Source: Cerrena zonata
Taxonomy: Eukaryota > Basidiomycota > Agaricomycetes > Polyporales > Cerrenaceae
Reading direction: 5' to 3'
Length of the DNA stretch: 64,000 nt
NCBI GenBank assembly: GCA_038087015.1
Contig: JASBNA010000006.1
Location: 1,674,001-1,738,000 of the forward strand
Made by a program: the position numbers and the translations under genes. The notes beneath the pieces are model-generated. The model was not told where the DNA came from and made no database searches. It saw nothing but the letters and a program-made list of their open reading frames with translations. Of this stretch, positions 1 through 12,906 are shown in pieces. Position 1 is the first letter of the stretch, and each line of letters starts with the position of its first letter.

Positions 1-2792
1 AAGAAACAATATCTGAACATACCAGAGACTTGGCCATAACTCGAGGTTCTGGCGCAGGGTACCTCGACACACCGGAGGAGAAAGTAAAGTTAATTCGGAA
101 ACAACTGGACTCGAACAGTGATAGAGAGAAACTGGATGCTATGAAACGGTTAATAGCAGTATGTATTTGAACGCAGCTCTATAACGGATCAGCGAAGTTC
201 ATTTACGTAGCTCATCTCTAAAGGTCGAAATGTCTCTGAGTACTTCGCCCAAGTTGTCAAGAATGTTGCCTCTCATAACTTGGAAATCCGGAAGCTTGTC
301 TATATATACCTCCTGCGTTATGCTGAGCAGGAGCCAGACCTCGCTTTGCTATCTATCAACACCTTCCAGAAGGACTTGTCTGACTCCAATCCATTAATAC
401 GGGCCATGGCTCTGAGGGTACTCTCTGGGATCAGGGTTCCTATGATCGGGAGTATTATTGTACTCGCTATCAAGAAATGTGCTACAGACATCAGCCCATA
501 TGTCAAGAAGGCTGCTGCACAAGCAATACCGAAATGCTGCAGGTCTGTTCCACCAATAAATGTTACAATCGCTGCGGACGTCGACTAACCTCCTGGAATT
601 AGCTTAGATCCAAGTCACCAGCCCGAAATGATCACAGTCATCTCAAACCTACTCCGTGACAGATCACCATTACCCATCGGAAGTGTAGCAGTCGCTTTCG
701 AAACTGTCTGTCCTACTCGGCTCGATCTCCTGCACCAACATTATCGACGTCTATGCAGAACACTCATCGATATGGACGAATGGGGTCAAGTGGACCTGCT
801 AAACTTACTCGTGCGATATGCTCGTACAATGCTTCCTCGTCCTTCGGTCACAGAAGACGCGGATGGCCAACACGAAGAGATTGATCCAGATTTGAAGCTG
901 CTCTTGACGTCGTCTGAACCTTTATTCCAGTCACGGAACCCTGCTGTTAGTGATATCATAAATGCCATCCGGAGATCCACTGACCTAGCCTGCAATAGGT
1001 CGTCCTTGCTGTTACTCGTGCTTTCCAATATCTAGGTCTTCCATCTGAAACGAAGAAGGTCGTGTCACCTCTGCTTAGATTGCTTCATATATCATCCGAA
1101 ATCGAGCGAGTTACACTGGCCTATATTTTGCTTGTAGCACGTTCATCGCCAGTAAGTATTCAGGATTCCATATACCCCGTTCCCGAATCTCATTTTTTTT
1201 CACTCTTCCTCAGACATTGTTTTCGCCCCATTGGAATTCGTTCATTGTGAGAACCGACGACACGCAGAGAGTGAAGAAAGACAAGATGCAACTTCTGCGT
1301 TTAATCCTTTCCCCGGATAATTATCAGGCATTACTACGGGAGTTTACTGTAAGTCGACCTAACTACTGACGTTCATGCATATCCATATCTTACAATTGGC
1401 ACAGTACTACGCAGACGACGCAGATGATGAATTGGTAGCCGATGCAGTCCAAGCCATTGGCTATTGCGCTCGTCTGATTCCAGAATCGGCCCAGCAGTGC
1501 TTGACGTCTTTGATGTCATTCATACAGAGCAAGCACGGTAAGTTTCTATGCACACTCGACATCCCGCTCGCAACCTGATCACATCCTTCAGACGCAGTTG
1601 TGGCTAATGCCGTCATCGTTCTCAAATCGTTGGTCCAGACCAGCCTGCACCACCATCAGACGTTAGCATTTGCTTCTACGTCAAGTGCATATTCCCCACT
1701 AGCAATCATCTCCAAATTGGCGTACCGTATCGAGGACATTCGGCATCCCAAAGCCAGGGCTTGTGTACTTTGGTTAGTGGGGCAATATGCTGCTGTTGAC
1801 ACATCTTTGGAAAGTCACCGAGGGCCCGAAGGCGTAGCCGAGTGGGCTCCAGACGTTCTACGAAAAGCTGCCACATTTTTCACGAAAGAGGTCAGAAATT
1901 TCTTCATGTTACCTGTTTCCTCTTCTCACCCTCCAAAATATAGACGTCCTATGTGAAATTGCAAATAATTTCGCTAGCGGCAAAGCTCCTCGTTTTGTGC
2001 CCCTCTGATCGTACATTGGGTCTCTTAAACCGCTACGTACTTTCCCTCGCCCGATATGACCTCAATTTCGATGTACGAGATCGGGCTCGAATGTTGGGTT
2101 CTCTGTTGTCTGGTGTTACTTCGGCTCTGGGCGAGGACGAGCACCAGGACCTGGAAGGTGTCGTCCTTAGAAGAGAACAAGTGAAGATGGTTTTGTTTGA
2201 AGGCAAACAAGACGTTTCGCTCGACGTTACCGCAACCGGTACGCTGCCTGTGATTTACAATCGTTCACTATTAATAACACAACTTGTAGACAACGGTCGG
2301 CTGCTCCTTGGCTCCCTGAGCGCGGTTATTGGTAGGGAGGTTGCACTCGACTCTTATCTTCCAGAATGGCTGGAAGAAGGGGTAGAGTCGTCCCTGCGAG
2401 ACAGCGAAGACGACGCTCCGCAATTACCAATAGCCGCTCAATCCATCTCGTCCACCTCTTCTCCGCGTGCCATCGCCCCCTCAAGCAGGAACACACCTGT
2501 CATTCTCACTCCCACAGGCCCGTCACCGTCTGGTTCATACGTGCGCCAGAATGGCAAAAATAATTGGACTGATCTTGACAAATTTTATGCCGATGCTGAG
2601 AGAACGGAGGAAGATGAGGAAGAAGAAAGCGAGGAGGAGGAGGAAGAAGAAGAAGGTGAGGGAAGCGATGATGGAGAAGAAGAGGAAGAGGAGAGTGATA
2701 GAGACGAAGCAGCATCGGGAGAGGAACCTGAAACGGACAGTGCAGACGAGGACGCAGATGAAAATGCACATATATTACATCATGCTAGATAG
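1..2792 (+). CDS. APL6: AP-3 adaptor complex beta subunit (5' end outside window)
   Basis: Large beta-adaptin of the AP-3 coat, which sorts cargo from Golgi/endosomes to the vacuole. Read exons: 3-158, 211-542, 603-945, 999-1151, 1214-1348, 1405-1537, 1592-1890, 1944-2238, 2290-2792, about 782 residues. The last intron (2239-2289, 51 nt) is inferred: it is open in frame but has good GT/AG ends and removes a stretch that fits the family poorly. The HEAT-repeat trunk is recognisable from [37 protein letters not shown]-like [20 protein letters not shown] and EWGQV. The C-terminal hinge is a Glu/Asp/Ser-rich tract (about 2597-2760), typical of AP-3 rather than AP-1 or AP-2. No beta-ear domain is seen after the acidic hinge, so the protein ends early, as some fungal forms do. 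It converges with CWH43; the stop codons lie 14 bp apart. Confidence 0.93.
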
Positions 2793-2806
2793 CCTAGCTA
2801 GCAAAA

Positions 2807-5800
2807 CTACACGACAGCGCCCTCTGGCAGTTTATAGTACAATGGCTAATCGGGATATCAGTGAATATTGGATATTGTCAGAGATATGAAGGACATACAG
2901 TGTTGAAAACGTGATAGTGGTGTCCCTTAACACCACCTCGTTGAATATAGTATTCGTCAGGGAACCACTAGACGATATGCATCAGTCAACATTGCTCCTC
3001 ATACCGAAAACATAAATGCCTACATGTTCAGATGGAAGTTCCTCCCTCCATGCTCGGAGGTATCTTGCAGGCTCAGTTTCATTGGTAACGACATGACCAT
3101 ACTTAGGCAGCTGGAATTGTCCAATCTGCAATTCGGTATCCGTAACGGTGCTCCTAGAGACCCGAGCGTATGCAGTACGATATACTCCTCGGTAGAGGAT
3201 GTATTCACACCATCGATCAAGGTCAGCTTGGTCGATGTCGTGCATACGACCGCCGTTGACTAAGATTTGATATGGGGCAGCTAGGGGCTTCTGTCAAATT
3301 TCGAAGATAATTCTAGACGCAGAGAACGTACGAGAAGCCGCGTGAGGGTCGGTGACCACGTATCCGAGGAAAATAAATGGTTCTGGGTAGGTATTGGCCA
3401 TGATATCTGCGACTGCTTTGCTTTGTAGTTCACGGTCCAAAGGTGTTTCCTCTATTCAAAGAAGGATTCATAAAAAGATCAGTTGTGACAGGGAATGATG
3501 ACGTACCTTGTCCGTTGTGCACAACGACAACGTTGACAGGTGCGCCGAAAACATCTAGAACAGCATGTATCGCAGGTGCTAACTCGCCATCAGGAGACGG
3601 GAGAAGGTGGTGTGTAGATTTGATAATTGGGAACTGCAACCAACACATTATCAGAAACCTGTCTCCTCGAGATGAAGAATCAAACTCGCCTTGGAGAAGA
3701 GTACTGCGCCCCACGTATGCTAGAAATTGTATTTAAAATTCTGTAATACCGAAACTGATGGGCACACGGCTCGCACCTTGTTAGGTCCAGGACCAATGTC
3801 AACATACTGAAAGAATGGTAAGATTATTAAGGTCATACAAGAAGTTGCAGAGACATACATAACCCAGCTCCTCCACCATCACTCGAGTCCTGAATTTTGT
3901 GAGATAAAGATACATAATATCAGCCATACGTAGCGACACCGAGACACGTCTGACACTTACAAATCTCGATTACCGAACACAGGTCGCTATGAGAAATAAT
4001 GTAAGATATGTATTACAGTATTAGAACTCGGCTCCTCGATACGCACATGTAAATCGGTTTCTAGTAGCCCAAACACATCGAGCTGCATATCCCTAGAATA
4101 CGTTTAGCTTAATAAATACATTTTGAGAAAAATGTTTGACACACCGAACGACGTCTCTGATTCGTCTTTGACTGTCCCTACCCTCGTCATCGATGCCAAA
4201 ATGAACAGTCCAGATTCCAGTTCTCAAGATCCTTGGTCCTGGTCGATATGGTTGGGGAATCTTGGTCGGCCAACGGTATATCGTAACGAGAAGAGAAAGG
4301 ACGGTAAGGGTAGCCAACGTAGACTTTGCACGAGATCGCCCAGAGCTAGACAGTTTGAAGGTGAGAGGCGGTAAGTTGGTCCTTGGCCATCTGAATACAG
4401 AAGCGAGGAATAAGAATTGTGTCGCGAGTACCCTATTTGAGCGTGAATAAATGAGGAGAAGTATTGGTTTGTAGGGGATATAAGGGAAGGTGCTCACCAG
4501 TTGGTGCGCTCCCTGAATATTTGACCTCCAGGTACGAAAGCATATGCGACCGTGAACACGCTTCCAACGTAGAACAAGGCAACGACAAGCATCGCGATGG
4601 TGAACGTCTTTGCCACTGACGGACTACCAGCAACACGAGCCAGAACTACGGGGATGATGCTCATGAGGAATAAGGAGAGGTTCCAACCTCCAAAATATCC
4701 AAGCCAATCACTGAAGCAGTATAGTACGCATGTACTTAGAGCACCGTATGCGAACCATGCTGGGTGTGTTAGAAGTTCCAAGCAATCATAGCCAAGGCCA
4801 GAAGAAACAATAGGTATCAGGATACCTATTGCTTGAGCGACGTGCGTCAGGGACCCGTGTAGGTGAGGTACCGGTCCTTTGATGGGATATCCAGTCCATG
4901 ACCAAGCGATCAGAGTACTCGACTCTGCTACAAGGGAGTGCAAGGAGAATATGAGAGAGCCTAGTGCTAGCGCATTCAGAACACTGTGCTTATGAGTTGG
5001 AGTGGGGTTTGTGGGCTCATGAATAGGCTGGGTAGTAAAAGCGGAGCGGACACTCTCCACAGACGAGGTGCGCGTGTAGAAGTTGTTAATGGCAAAGACT
5101 GTTAGAACGATCCCTGTCAGGTTGTATCCTCCGGATGCGTCATTTACGATGGGCCATACTAGAGCGTATTGAGTGATCACGATCTTTAAATCGAAGGAGA
5201 GTACAGTACTCACGGGGTATATTGGTATGGTTTGCATGCTTCAGAAGTGATGACAGAAAGAATCCCAAACTGGTGACTATTTGTATAATGCGTTCAGCTC
5301 AAAGTCATAGTACACGATATGAAGGACAACGTACTGGTGGCCTGATATCCCACGTCAGACAAAGGTGTCGACCAATCAACCGCCACTCCGATTGATAGAG
5401 CAGAGTTTGCGAGAGCAACAATGAATAGTCGAATCAGGGGACTACTTGAAATGTATGCCAACTGCCCTGTCAGCGTGATTATATGGAGCAGCATCCTTCC
5501 GGTTCTGGATGATGCTATATCGAGGACCACAGGATTCCGAAGAAATATTGGCGATAGTAAAGAGAGCAGGCTCAACTCATGACCGGCAATGCCAAGTTGC
5601 CAGACTGAGAAGTAGAAGAGTGTTGGTGCCAGTGAGGTAAATACGGACCAGTGTACCAACGCTGAAAAAATAATCGAACTCAGGATTTAGCGTTTCTATG
5701 TCGAGTTACCAATGCTCAAGACGCACAAAGATATAAGTCACAGAAGAAGTTGAGAGTGGGCTGGAGTCTTTGACCCGCATCTTGCCAAGCCACTCCAATA

Positions 5801-7063
5801 TTCTTCAGTTCAACCACAGTAGCAGTTGCCGATGTCGTTGTTAGAACCAACCCATTGAATTTGGTTATGTTGCTTGACTCAGGTTGCTTATTCATGTCAA
5901 ACGGGCTGGCTTTGGCTTCAGCCGTAGATGATCTACGATGATTTGTTAATATTTTGTTGCTCAAGCTAAATGGTGAACTTCGTAATACATGTTCTGAGCA
6001 TCACTTGTTGTTAGTCGCTCAATAGAAGAGCCAATTTGAATCTGAACACAATAAATCAATAGGTTGAAATGTAGAACCAATCCACAACATACTTGTAAGT
6101 TAGCAGCACGTAAGTCCGAAGCAAGCACAGAATCGTATAAGATATCCAGGACGATCAGTGACCATTCAAAGAAACTATATCGCGTATAGGCTACAGAACA
6201 CCAATCATTGCAATATTATGAGTAGAAAATTGAAAGAAATGCATACCTCCAGGCACTTTATGAACTTTGTGCTGGATGTAAAAGTAAACCATAGGCACGA
6301 TGGCGAGCCAAAAACTGATTGATCCTGTCAGTTGGCGACAATGGCACTAAAGTGTTACTAGTGAGGCTTACGCTGCGGCGATTCGTTTCCTGAAGGAGGT
6401 CACGACCAAAATAAGCACATGCCACGACAACGTAAGTTATGAAATTACCTCTTTTTACGACTTTCAGTGTTTCGTATAGGGGTGGCGGCAATTCCGCCAA
6501 GCATCCAAGGTATATTGCAGACAATATACGTAATCATGAGTATGTCGTGCCAGTCATGGTCGTCTGAAGAGGTAATGTAAACCCAACCGCCGCACGAGAA
6601 CGTCCTGAGAAGGCCGATGCAGAAAAGGAAACTAGGAAGACTGGAATACGCTGAGCTCTGAATGTAGTGCTGAAGAAAGACCAGAGCGAAACGGGGTCCT
6701 AAGAATGGTCAATTCAGTGCATGGGCGGGGAAACGAATAGGGGCACACCTGCGCTCATTGCAATCAATATTTGGAAGATATTTCGCTCTGGATACCAGTC
6801 GCCGATGCTATTGCAAAAAGCACAATGGGTCATTATGCGGGTCCAGACAGCTTTTGGAATTGGACTCACGTAGCAGAGACTGAAGGAAACCACTCATCAG
6901 GATATCCAGCGACACCGTTCTTCACAATCTTTCGATAATGAAGAGCACATCCAATTAATAGAGCGGAGAAGAAGGCAGCATACGCGAGGTACGTGTGCAA
7001 TACCACCACATGTGCAGCATCAATGGTCAACCTGGACCGTCCACCTGACGGTCTGAGCGACAT
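2807..7063 (-). CDS. CWH43: Cwh43 GPI-anchor lipid remodelling protein (22 exons)
   Basis: Membrane protein that in yeast exchanges the GPI-anchor lipid for ceramide. Splice reading gives 1,019 residues, against about 950 in yeast, with every phase consistent. Exons: 6870-7063, 6749-6807, 6449-6698, 6372-6389, 6247-6314, 6093-6190, 5989-6041, 5727-5932, 5335-5661, 5214-5276, 4498-5158, 4145-4432, 4047-4092, 3961-3986, 3859-3889, 3777-3806, 3690-3719, 3507-3633, 3332-3451, 3024-3280, 2899-2967, 2807-2845. The N-terminal half is a Frag1/PGAP2-like multi-spanning region ([37 protein letters not shown]). The C-terminal half is the endonuclease/exonuclease/phosphatase-fold domain ([77 protein letters not shown]). 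One exon has only 18 nt and one intron (3634-3689) has a GC donor. The stop at 2807-2809 is chosen because the last two exons restore the conserved C-terminus. Confidence 0.95.
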
Positions 7064-7638
7064 TCGTATCTAGAGATACAAGTAATGTACAAAGAAGGGT
7101 GAGGAGATATGAGAACAACGTGCGAAGAACCAGGAGACGCGAAGCATCCCGAAGATGAACACGGTCGTTGATCACAGTCCCATGGCAGTGAACCTTAACA
7201 TTCTCGGCCTGTCGGGATTTCCAATTCAGTGGTAGGTTACGTCATCGTGTTTGACTGGAGGGCCTAGCCAAGGGAGCAGCTGGTCAGATGAATGGAATGA
7301 GATGGTCCAAGATCATCGAGCGTGTCCAAGAGACTCTTGAGTTGAATAAGATTGAGGAACGGAGCAAACAGCAAAGCCTGAAAATTTGTAGACCACAACT
7401 CCTTCCATAAACGGACTCACACTTTCGAGAGGTAGGATCAAAGATATTTTTCGACGCCAACTCAAGTTCTATTGAATGATTACTTCGGGTTCGCTAGTCA
7501 CTCATCATATCAACATGATTTTCAGCGCGTAGAATTAAGAAAACGGAAGCTAGCGATAGACAATGGTACAGCGAAGGTAATGCACACCAAGTGTGCTTTT
7601 GGATATATCAAACACACAAGTCCTCTACTCCAAGCACC
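7064..7638. other. intergenic, CWH43 promoter and ILV5 3' side
   Basis: 575 bp between two genes on the minus strand. It holds the 5' flank of CWH43 and the 3' flank of ILV5. I see no further gene, RNA or clear repeat here. Confidence 0.6.
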
Positions 7639-9045
7639 TTACGATGAGAGGCTGTCCGGACGGAGAGAACGGACAACCTTTCCAGCACGCCAGATCTCTT
7701 GGTCGTCAATCTCCTTCAACTCCTTAGCCAAGTCCTGTCGGTAGGTCGAACGGCTGTTCCACTCCAACGATTTCCTGGTCTCGGTACCGTTCTTGACGCT
7801 CTCGTAGAGCTGCTCGAAGACGGGCAAGTTGGTCTTCTCGAAGATAGGGGCCCAGTCAAGAGCACCACGACGGGCGGTGGTTGAGCAGGCGTTGTACATG
7901 TAGTCCATACCGTACTGGCCGATTAAGGGGTAAAGGGACTGGGTGGCCTCCTCGACGGTCTCGTTGAAAGCTTCTGAGGGGCTGTGACCGTTGGCACGGA
8001 GAACCTTGTATTGGGCAAGGAAGAGACCTTGGATGGCACCCATGAGCTAGAAGAAGCGCATTAGCCCCAAGAAGTTCATCTTCCAAGATTAAATAGGGGA
8101 CTTACGACACCACGTTCACCGTAAAGGTCGGAGTAGACCTCTTTCTCGAAGGTGGTCTCATAGAGGTAACCTGAGCCGACGGCAACACCGAGGGCGACAG
8201 CCTTCTCCTTGGCCTTGCCAGTAACATCTTGCCAGACAGCAACGGAAGAGTTGATACCGCGACCCTCCTTAAAGAGAGTGCGGACAGTTCGGCCAGAGCC
8301 CTTGGGGGCGACGAGAATGACGTCAACGTCAGTAGGGGGGATAACCTTGGTGTCTTCCTTGTAGACTACGGAGAAACCGTGCGAGAAGTAGAGGGTCTTG
8401 CCCTTGGTGATCAGGGGAGCGACTTCGGGCCAGGTTTGCGACTGGGCAGCATCAGAAAGCAAGTTCATGATGATAGTACCACGGTTGATAGCCTCCTCGA
8501 TGGAGAAGAGGGTCTCGCCAGGGACCTATAGCAGCACCAATAGGACGTTAGCATTTTCATGAACTTTAGCGCCTAAGCTGGAAGAGTCATACCCAACCGT
8601 CTTCCTGAGCCTGCTTCCAGCTCTCACCGTCCTTGCGAACACCGACAATGACGTTGAGGCCATTGTCACGGGCGTTGAGACCCTGTCCGTGGCCTTGCGA
8701 GCCATAACCGATGAGAGCAAGAGTGTCGTTCTTGAAATAGTCCTGGAGCTTAGCCAGGGGCCAGTCGCTTCGCTCGTAAACAACCTCCTTGGTGCCAGCG
8801 AAGTCAAGAGTCTTCACACCACGAGTGGTGGTCTATGTAACATGTTTAGGACACCGTAAAAACGTTTTAAAGCAAATGATTCGATTTACCTGGACAGCAG
8901 CACGCTTTGTTGATGAAGCAACAGCGTTGCGGGCAAGGAGAGAGTAAGAAGCGGTCTGTTGCTTTGCGACGGCACCCGCTGCAGAGCGAGTAGCACGACG
9001 TGAAGCAGCACGCAAGGCCTGAGCAGAACGGACGGCGAAGGACAT
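7639..9045 (-). CDS. ILV5: ketol-acid reductoisomerase, mitochondrial
   Basis: Second common enzyme of valine, leucine and isoleucine synthesis: NADPH- and Mg-dependent isomerisation and reduction of acetohydroxy acids in mitochondria. Exons 8890-9045, 8593-8832, 8106-8525 and 7639-8046 give 407 residues, close to the roughly 395 of yeast. Residues 1-50 are rich in Arg, Ala and Ser without acidic residues, as expected for a mitochondrial presequence. The dinucleotide-binding loop is [17 protein letters not shown] (about residue 87). The domain continues through [14 protein letters not shown] and [17 protein letters not shown], which carries acidic residues typical of the metal site, to a C-terminal helix bundle containing [15 protein letters not shown]. 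All phases agree and no frameshift is seen. A TGACTCA motif lies 34 bp upstream of the start. Confidence 0.97.
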
Positions 9046-9078
9046 GATGGAAGGAAGATGAGTTGTAACAATATTTCC

Positions 9079-9085
9079 TGACTCA
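9079..9085 (+). promoter_or_regulatory. TGACTCA motif (Gcn4/CpcA-type) before ILV5
   Basis: Perfect TGACTCA 34 bp upstream of the ILV5 start codon. This is the site of the bZIP regulators of general amino-acid control in fungi, which fits an amino-acid biosynthesis gene. The seven-base motif also occurs several times by chance in 64 kb, so function is inference. Confidence 0.4.
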
Positions 9086-11124
9086 GTTTATAGCGTCGCA
9101 CTTTAGCGAAATTATTTTACGTTTTCAATACTCTTGCGGGGAACGCCTATTTGGAACGTCTGGCATGTCGGCCGAACAATCCCGCCCATTATGGCGTCAC
9201 GCATCGTGACTAGGCTACATCTACATATTGTGCCATTGGCTCGTCGTTCAGCATTCGAAAGTCGATGTATATGTCTGGAATAAAGCAAGAAAGTTGTCTC
9301 TAAGATATATGTGAGTATATATACCAGAACACTGGAGAACATGCAGGCTAGCGTGACAAAAGGATAACGCAAAACTACCTTATATGGAAGCTGTGATGGA
9401 AAAGATTTAGTTTTCCTCTGACTCCCCTGCTGAATCTAATCTAATCATGGTCTGAACCTTCAAGCAAGCTGAACGGCGGCTCCAGCTTGAACTTCACTCA
9501 TGGCAATAATCACGATTGCGCTCTCTCACTGCGTCTCATTGGTGTACCAATTTTTCTTGTTGACAGCGGCCGGTTAGACTGAAGCAAATGTCAAAGCGCT
9601 TCATTCTTGCTCTTAACGATGTCAACGAGCTCAGGCTACCGTGACTAGTACTGTGCATCGTGCAACGTCTGACTCGGAAGCGAGTGACAGTGAACTTACT
9701 TTGTAGGGATCGTTCATTCCCCACTTTCATTCGATCATGCTCACTCTACATTAACATACTTAGCGTCACAAGCCAAGACCGCCTTCTACATTTTAATCGC
9801 TTATTGACCTCGTTGCACATATACCAGCGGTCCTGCGACTTCGGAAAGCTCAGCCTTAGCGTCTTCGTTCTGAACTCTGTTGCCACCATCTTCTCCTAGC
9901 CTCGTGCCGAACTCGTCTGAACGCCTCATGGTATCTTGCATAGTCGGAGTCTAATTACACTGTCTTCAATTAACGGATGTATCTGGGTGGCTATCTTCAA
10001 TTTCACCACTGCATGGTTTGCACATGCATCTTGCTTTCCCATTTTCCTCGGGAAGCATGGCAACTAATGCAAGCAACACGCTGCCGGACTCATTTTTGCA
10101 TCTGCCTTTGCAATTGCGCCCGGCTTGTATGTCATTACAAAATCCTCGGTAACTTACATATTTCACCACCGGCGTTTCACCTGCGGTTACCTTTCAAATC
10201 TCTTTGTGGGAGATGCGATAGAAAACAAGCCTTTTATCCTGCGATACTCTGATTACTATATCTTGGATGTCCGTTCCCAGCTGGACTTGCATCTTTTCGG
10301 TCACTGTACGGGGATGCGGACCGACTTTTGTTTGTGAACGGCGATCTACAAGATGACCTCTTGGCTCTTTGGAGTTGGTGACAGCTCTACCTCCCTCATA
10401 TGTATTCGTCGGTTGTAGCGATCTGGCAATGCGGAGAGAAACCCCTCTGCCATCCCGAAGTGCGCAACGAACGTGCCTCGGTTCCCCGCATTCGGTGATC
10501 CATATGCGACGTCGATACCACCTTCGGCGCCTGCTCAACTGCAAGACAGGCGCAAATCAGAGTCTGAGTGATCTCCGGCTTCTCAGTCTAAATCTGACTG
10601 TCTTTTTGTAAGGTGATCACTAAGGGTTCAGTGGCACTTGTCGGTGATGTCTATTCACTGTGGTGTGTTGCTCCTAGCACCGGTCTCGAGACATGCAATG
10701 TAAATCGATATGACAGAATCCGTCTGTCGAGAATGATTGTCAAGCAATGAACTTAGTTTTTATTATTAATAATGAACAACTCTGGATCTTTAGGCCCTTA
10801 GGCCCGAGGTAAACCTTCTCAAGGTACAATCAAAGCGCAACCTATGGGAGAAGCTCTCCAAGCAGGAATGTCATCTGGCCAGACAACGAGTATCGTAAGG
10901 GACGCGGCTTACCTCGACCTTTGGTATTTGCTTATGCGCCGGCAACTCTAAAGGCTGAGTGCTTAGCAAATCCGACTCCTATTGTGCCCAATACAGTCGA
11001 AGCCTCCTTATTTCATACACGTCCGAGTCCGTGCGAGGGAAAAATTTGAGGGATTTGAGAGGCTGGGAGCGCTTATTAGGTGTTTATCTGCCGGAGGTTT
11101 ATCGAAATTGTTCTACGGGTTGAG

Positions 11125-11275
11125 GCAGCAAGCCTGTAGATGGAAAATTTCTCATTACTTTGGTGAACACCCATCTTGGACGAGGGTTTTTTGGACTTGT
11201 GGGATACAAGGATTGCGACTGTAGATCACACGTCGCCGAATGTAGAATTCCACCCAGTTATATCACTGAAATTCT
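11125..11275. repeat. diverged direct repeat, copy A
   Basis: Shares ordered blocks with copy B: GCAGCAAGCCTG, GGTGAAC, CGACTGTAG, CACG-CGCCG, GGAATT/GAATTCCAC and CTGAAATTCT. The spacing between copies is about 247 bp at the left blocks and about 220 bp at the right, so an indel of about 27 bp separates them. Confidence 0.6.
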
Positions 11276-11370
11276 ATTTTACGAGTGTTGAGGCAACTAA
11301 TGTTCGCAGCTCATTTACAGATTGAAAAAATGTGCAAAGCGATTGATCAAGTAGATACTCACGTAGCAAC

Positions 11371-11500
11371 GCAGCAAGCCTGCGGACGCCAGAGAGTCTT
11401 GCTAGATTGGTGAACGTCCATTATAAGAGGGCTTCGACTGTAGGTCTCACGCCGCCGGGCGTGGAATTTCACTTTATTTTCTCGAATCGCTGAAATTCTG
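11371..11500. repeat. diverged direct repeat, copy B
   Basis: Second copy of the unit at 11125-11275. Many of the differences visible in the CGACTGTAG block are transitions (C/T or G/A), as expected for an old duplication decaying by cytosine deamination. No coding capacity or terminal inverted repeat was found, so the origin (transposon relic or local duplication) is open. Confidence 0.6.
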
Positions 11501-12906
11501 ATTCACTTCTTGCTATCAAAGGTAATTACTCGATGCCTTTACGTGTACATCCAAGAATGGTGTACTTGCTTTTACGCAGTTAGCAGCGACGGTGTCGACT
11601 GCCAAGAGCTACAAATAGTATTATTTGGGGTTTGGGGACTGAGCAAATGTTCAGTGGAGTAAAAGCACGTTGAAATCGTACATCCACTTTCCGAATTCTT
11701 AATAGCTAAGCTTCTCTATTCGCGACGCTAAGACGATCGACCTAAAGGAGTCTTGTTGCTTGCGTTAGGGCACCTTGTAGAAAAAATGACTGTTTCAGGA
11801 CCAGCCGAACAACAACACCTTCCAAATATGGGAGTACGCGGGACCGGCGGCTTCGATACAAGATGATCGGTCGAGTACACTGTTCCGCCGGCAAGAGACC
11901 CTGGAGGTTTACGAAACAGATAAACAAAACAAGATGGATGACAGGGTGTAAGTGGGGAGCCTCAACGGCGAGGCTAGCTCTGCATCAAGCAAGACAAAGC
12001 GTATCGCTGGTGTCCCACACTTTGACAGGGGGGTCCTTCTTCTTGGAACCAGGCGCCGCCCGAAAGCGGGACGCTTTCGTTGTGGAACGCTGTTCCCAAA
12101 AAGAGTGGGTGGTGACTGGGAAACGCCGTTGTCGAGTCGAGCGAGAAGGAGTGTGAGAGAACGCGCCTGTTTGGGAGCACGGAGGGCGGGTGTGGTTGTC
12201 GAGGACGGTGACGACGGGACGATGGAGATCTGGCCGTGTTACCGGCACTCTTGCCACCTAAAAAGCAAGATGATTGAGTGCTGGGTAGGGGGGAGCGTAG
12301 CTGGCTGTCCGTGCACGACAGATGGCTGTTGTATGGATCTGTTAGAGAAAATTGGAACTCAGACGAAACGGAAGTGGCGGCCAGGAATGGAAACAGGAAA
12401 TTGATTGAAACTCCGCTACGGCGGTAGTCGGGAGGGGGTGAAGGGGGAAATTTGGAGGACCGACGAATCGCCGCACGATGCAGGCGCAATGGGGCATGTG
12501 TCGAGGGTGCAAATGGGTACGATCCCTGTGCTGCAGAGTGGCACCTCGAGGGAGAGGAGGGGAGAGTCAGATGATGCGATATGAATAAAGAGGAGGTAAC
12601 CCGAGACTAGGGTGATAAAAAGAGGCAACTCCGATTATAGCTCCGCCTAAACCTGGATTGTGGCAGGAGTGGTGTATGCTGGTGTGTATGCAGGGCTTCG
12701 CCGGACTCACGTTGCCTCGCTTTCCTCCTCCCTCCCACCACCATCGTCGGGAACGTTGCCTCCGCTGCTGCCCATCGCACTCGACGATTAGGACGCATCG
12801 ACCGTTCCCCAGGCTGCTTGGCTCTCCTCCACTGTTTCCCCCGCCTCGCGCGGTCTCCTCGTAGCCGCTCACGGCCCTCAGTCCTATCCGTTTCTCCTAC
12901 CCCACA

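Larger units (their letters stand above)
9086..12906. other. gene-poor stretch upstream of SWI1-like gene
   Basis: About 3.8 kb without a reading frame I can support. Short open frames overlap on both strands and none shows a family motif or spliceable continuation. The part 9.1-11.9 kb is AT-richer and contains a pair of diverged direct repeats. From about 12.0 to 12.9 kb it becomes GC- and CT-rich (for example 12716-12760) and is probably promoter or long 5' leader of the gene starting near 12.9 kb. Confidence 0.5.

Noticed and set aside
2597..2760. GA-rich tract as a microsatellite
   Set aside because: It is the Glu/Asp/Ser codon run of the AP-3 beta acidic hinge, explained by protein function.
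2982..3245. CWH43 ending at the in-frame stop at 2982
   Set aside because: A GTAGGC donor at 3023 and two further exons restore the conserved [25 protein letters not shown] end, so this stop lies in an intron.
11863..12489. Overlapping open frames on both strands (97-171 residues)
   Set aside because: GC-rich composition keeps both strands open; no motif, no splice continuation, and the position fits a promoter or leader.
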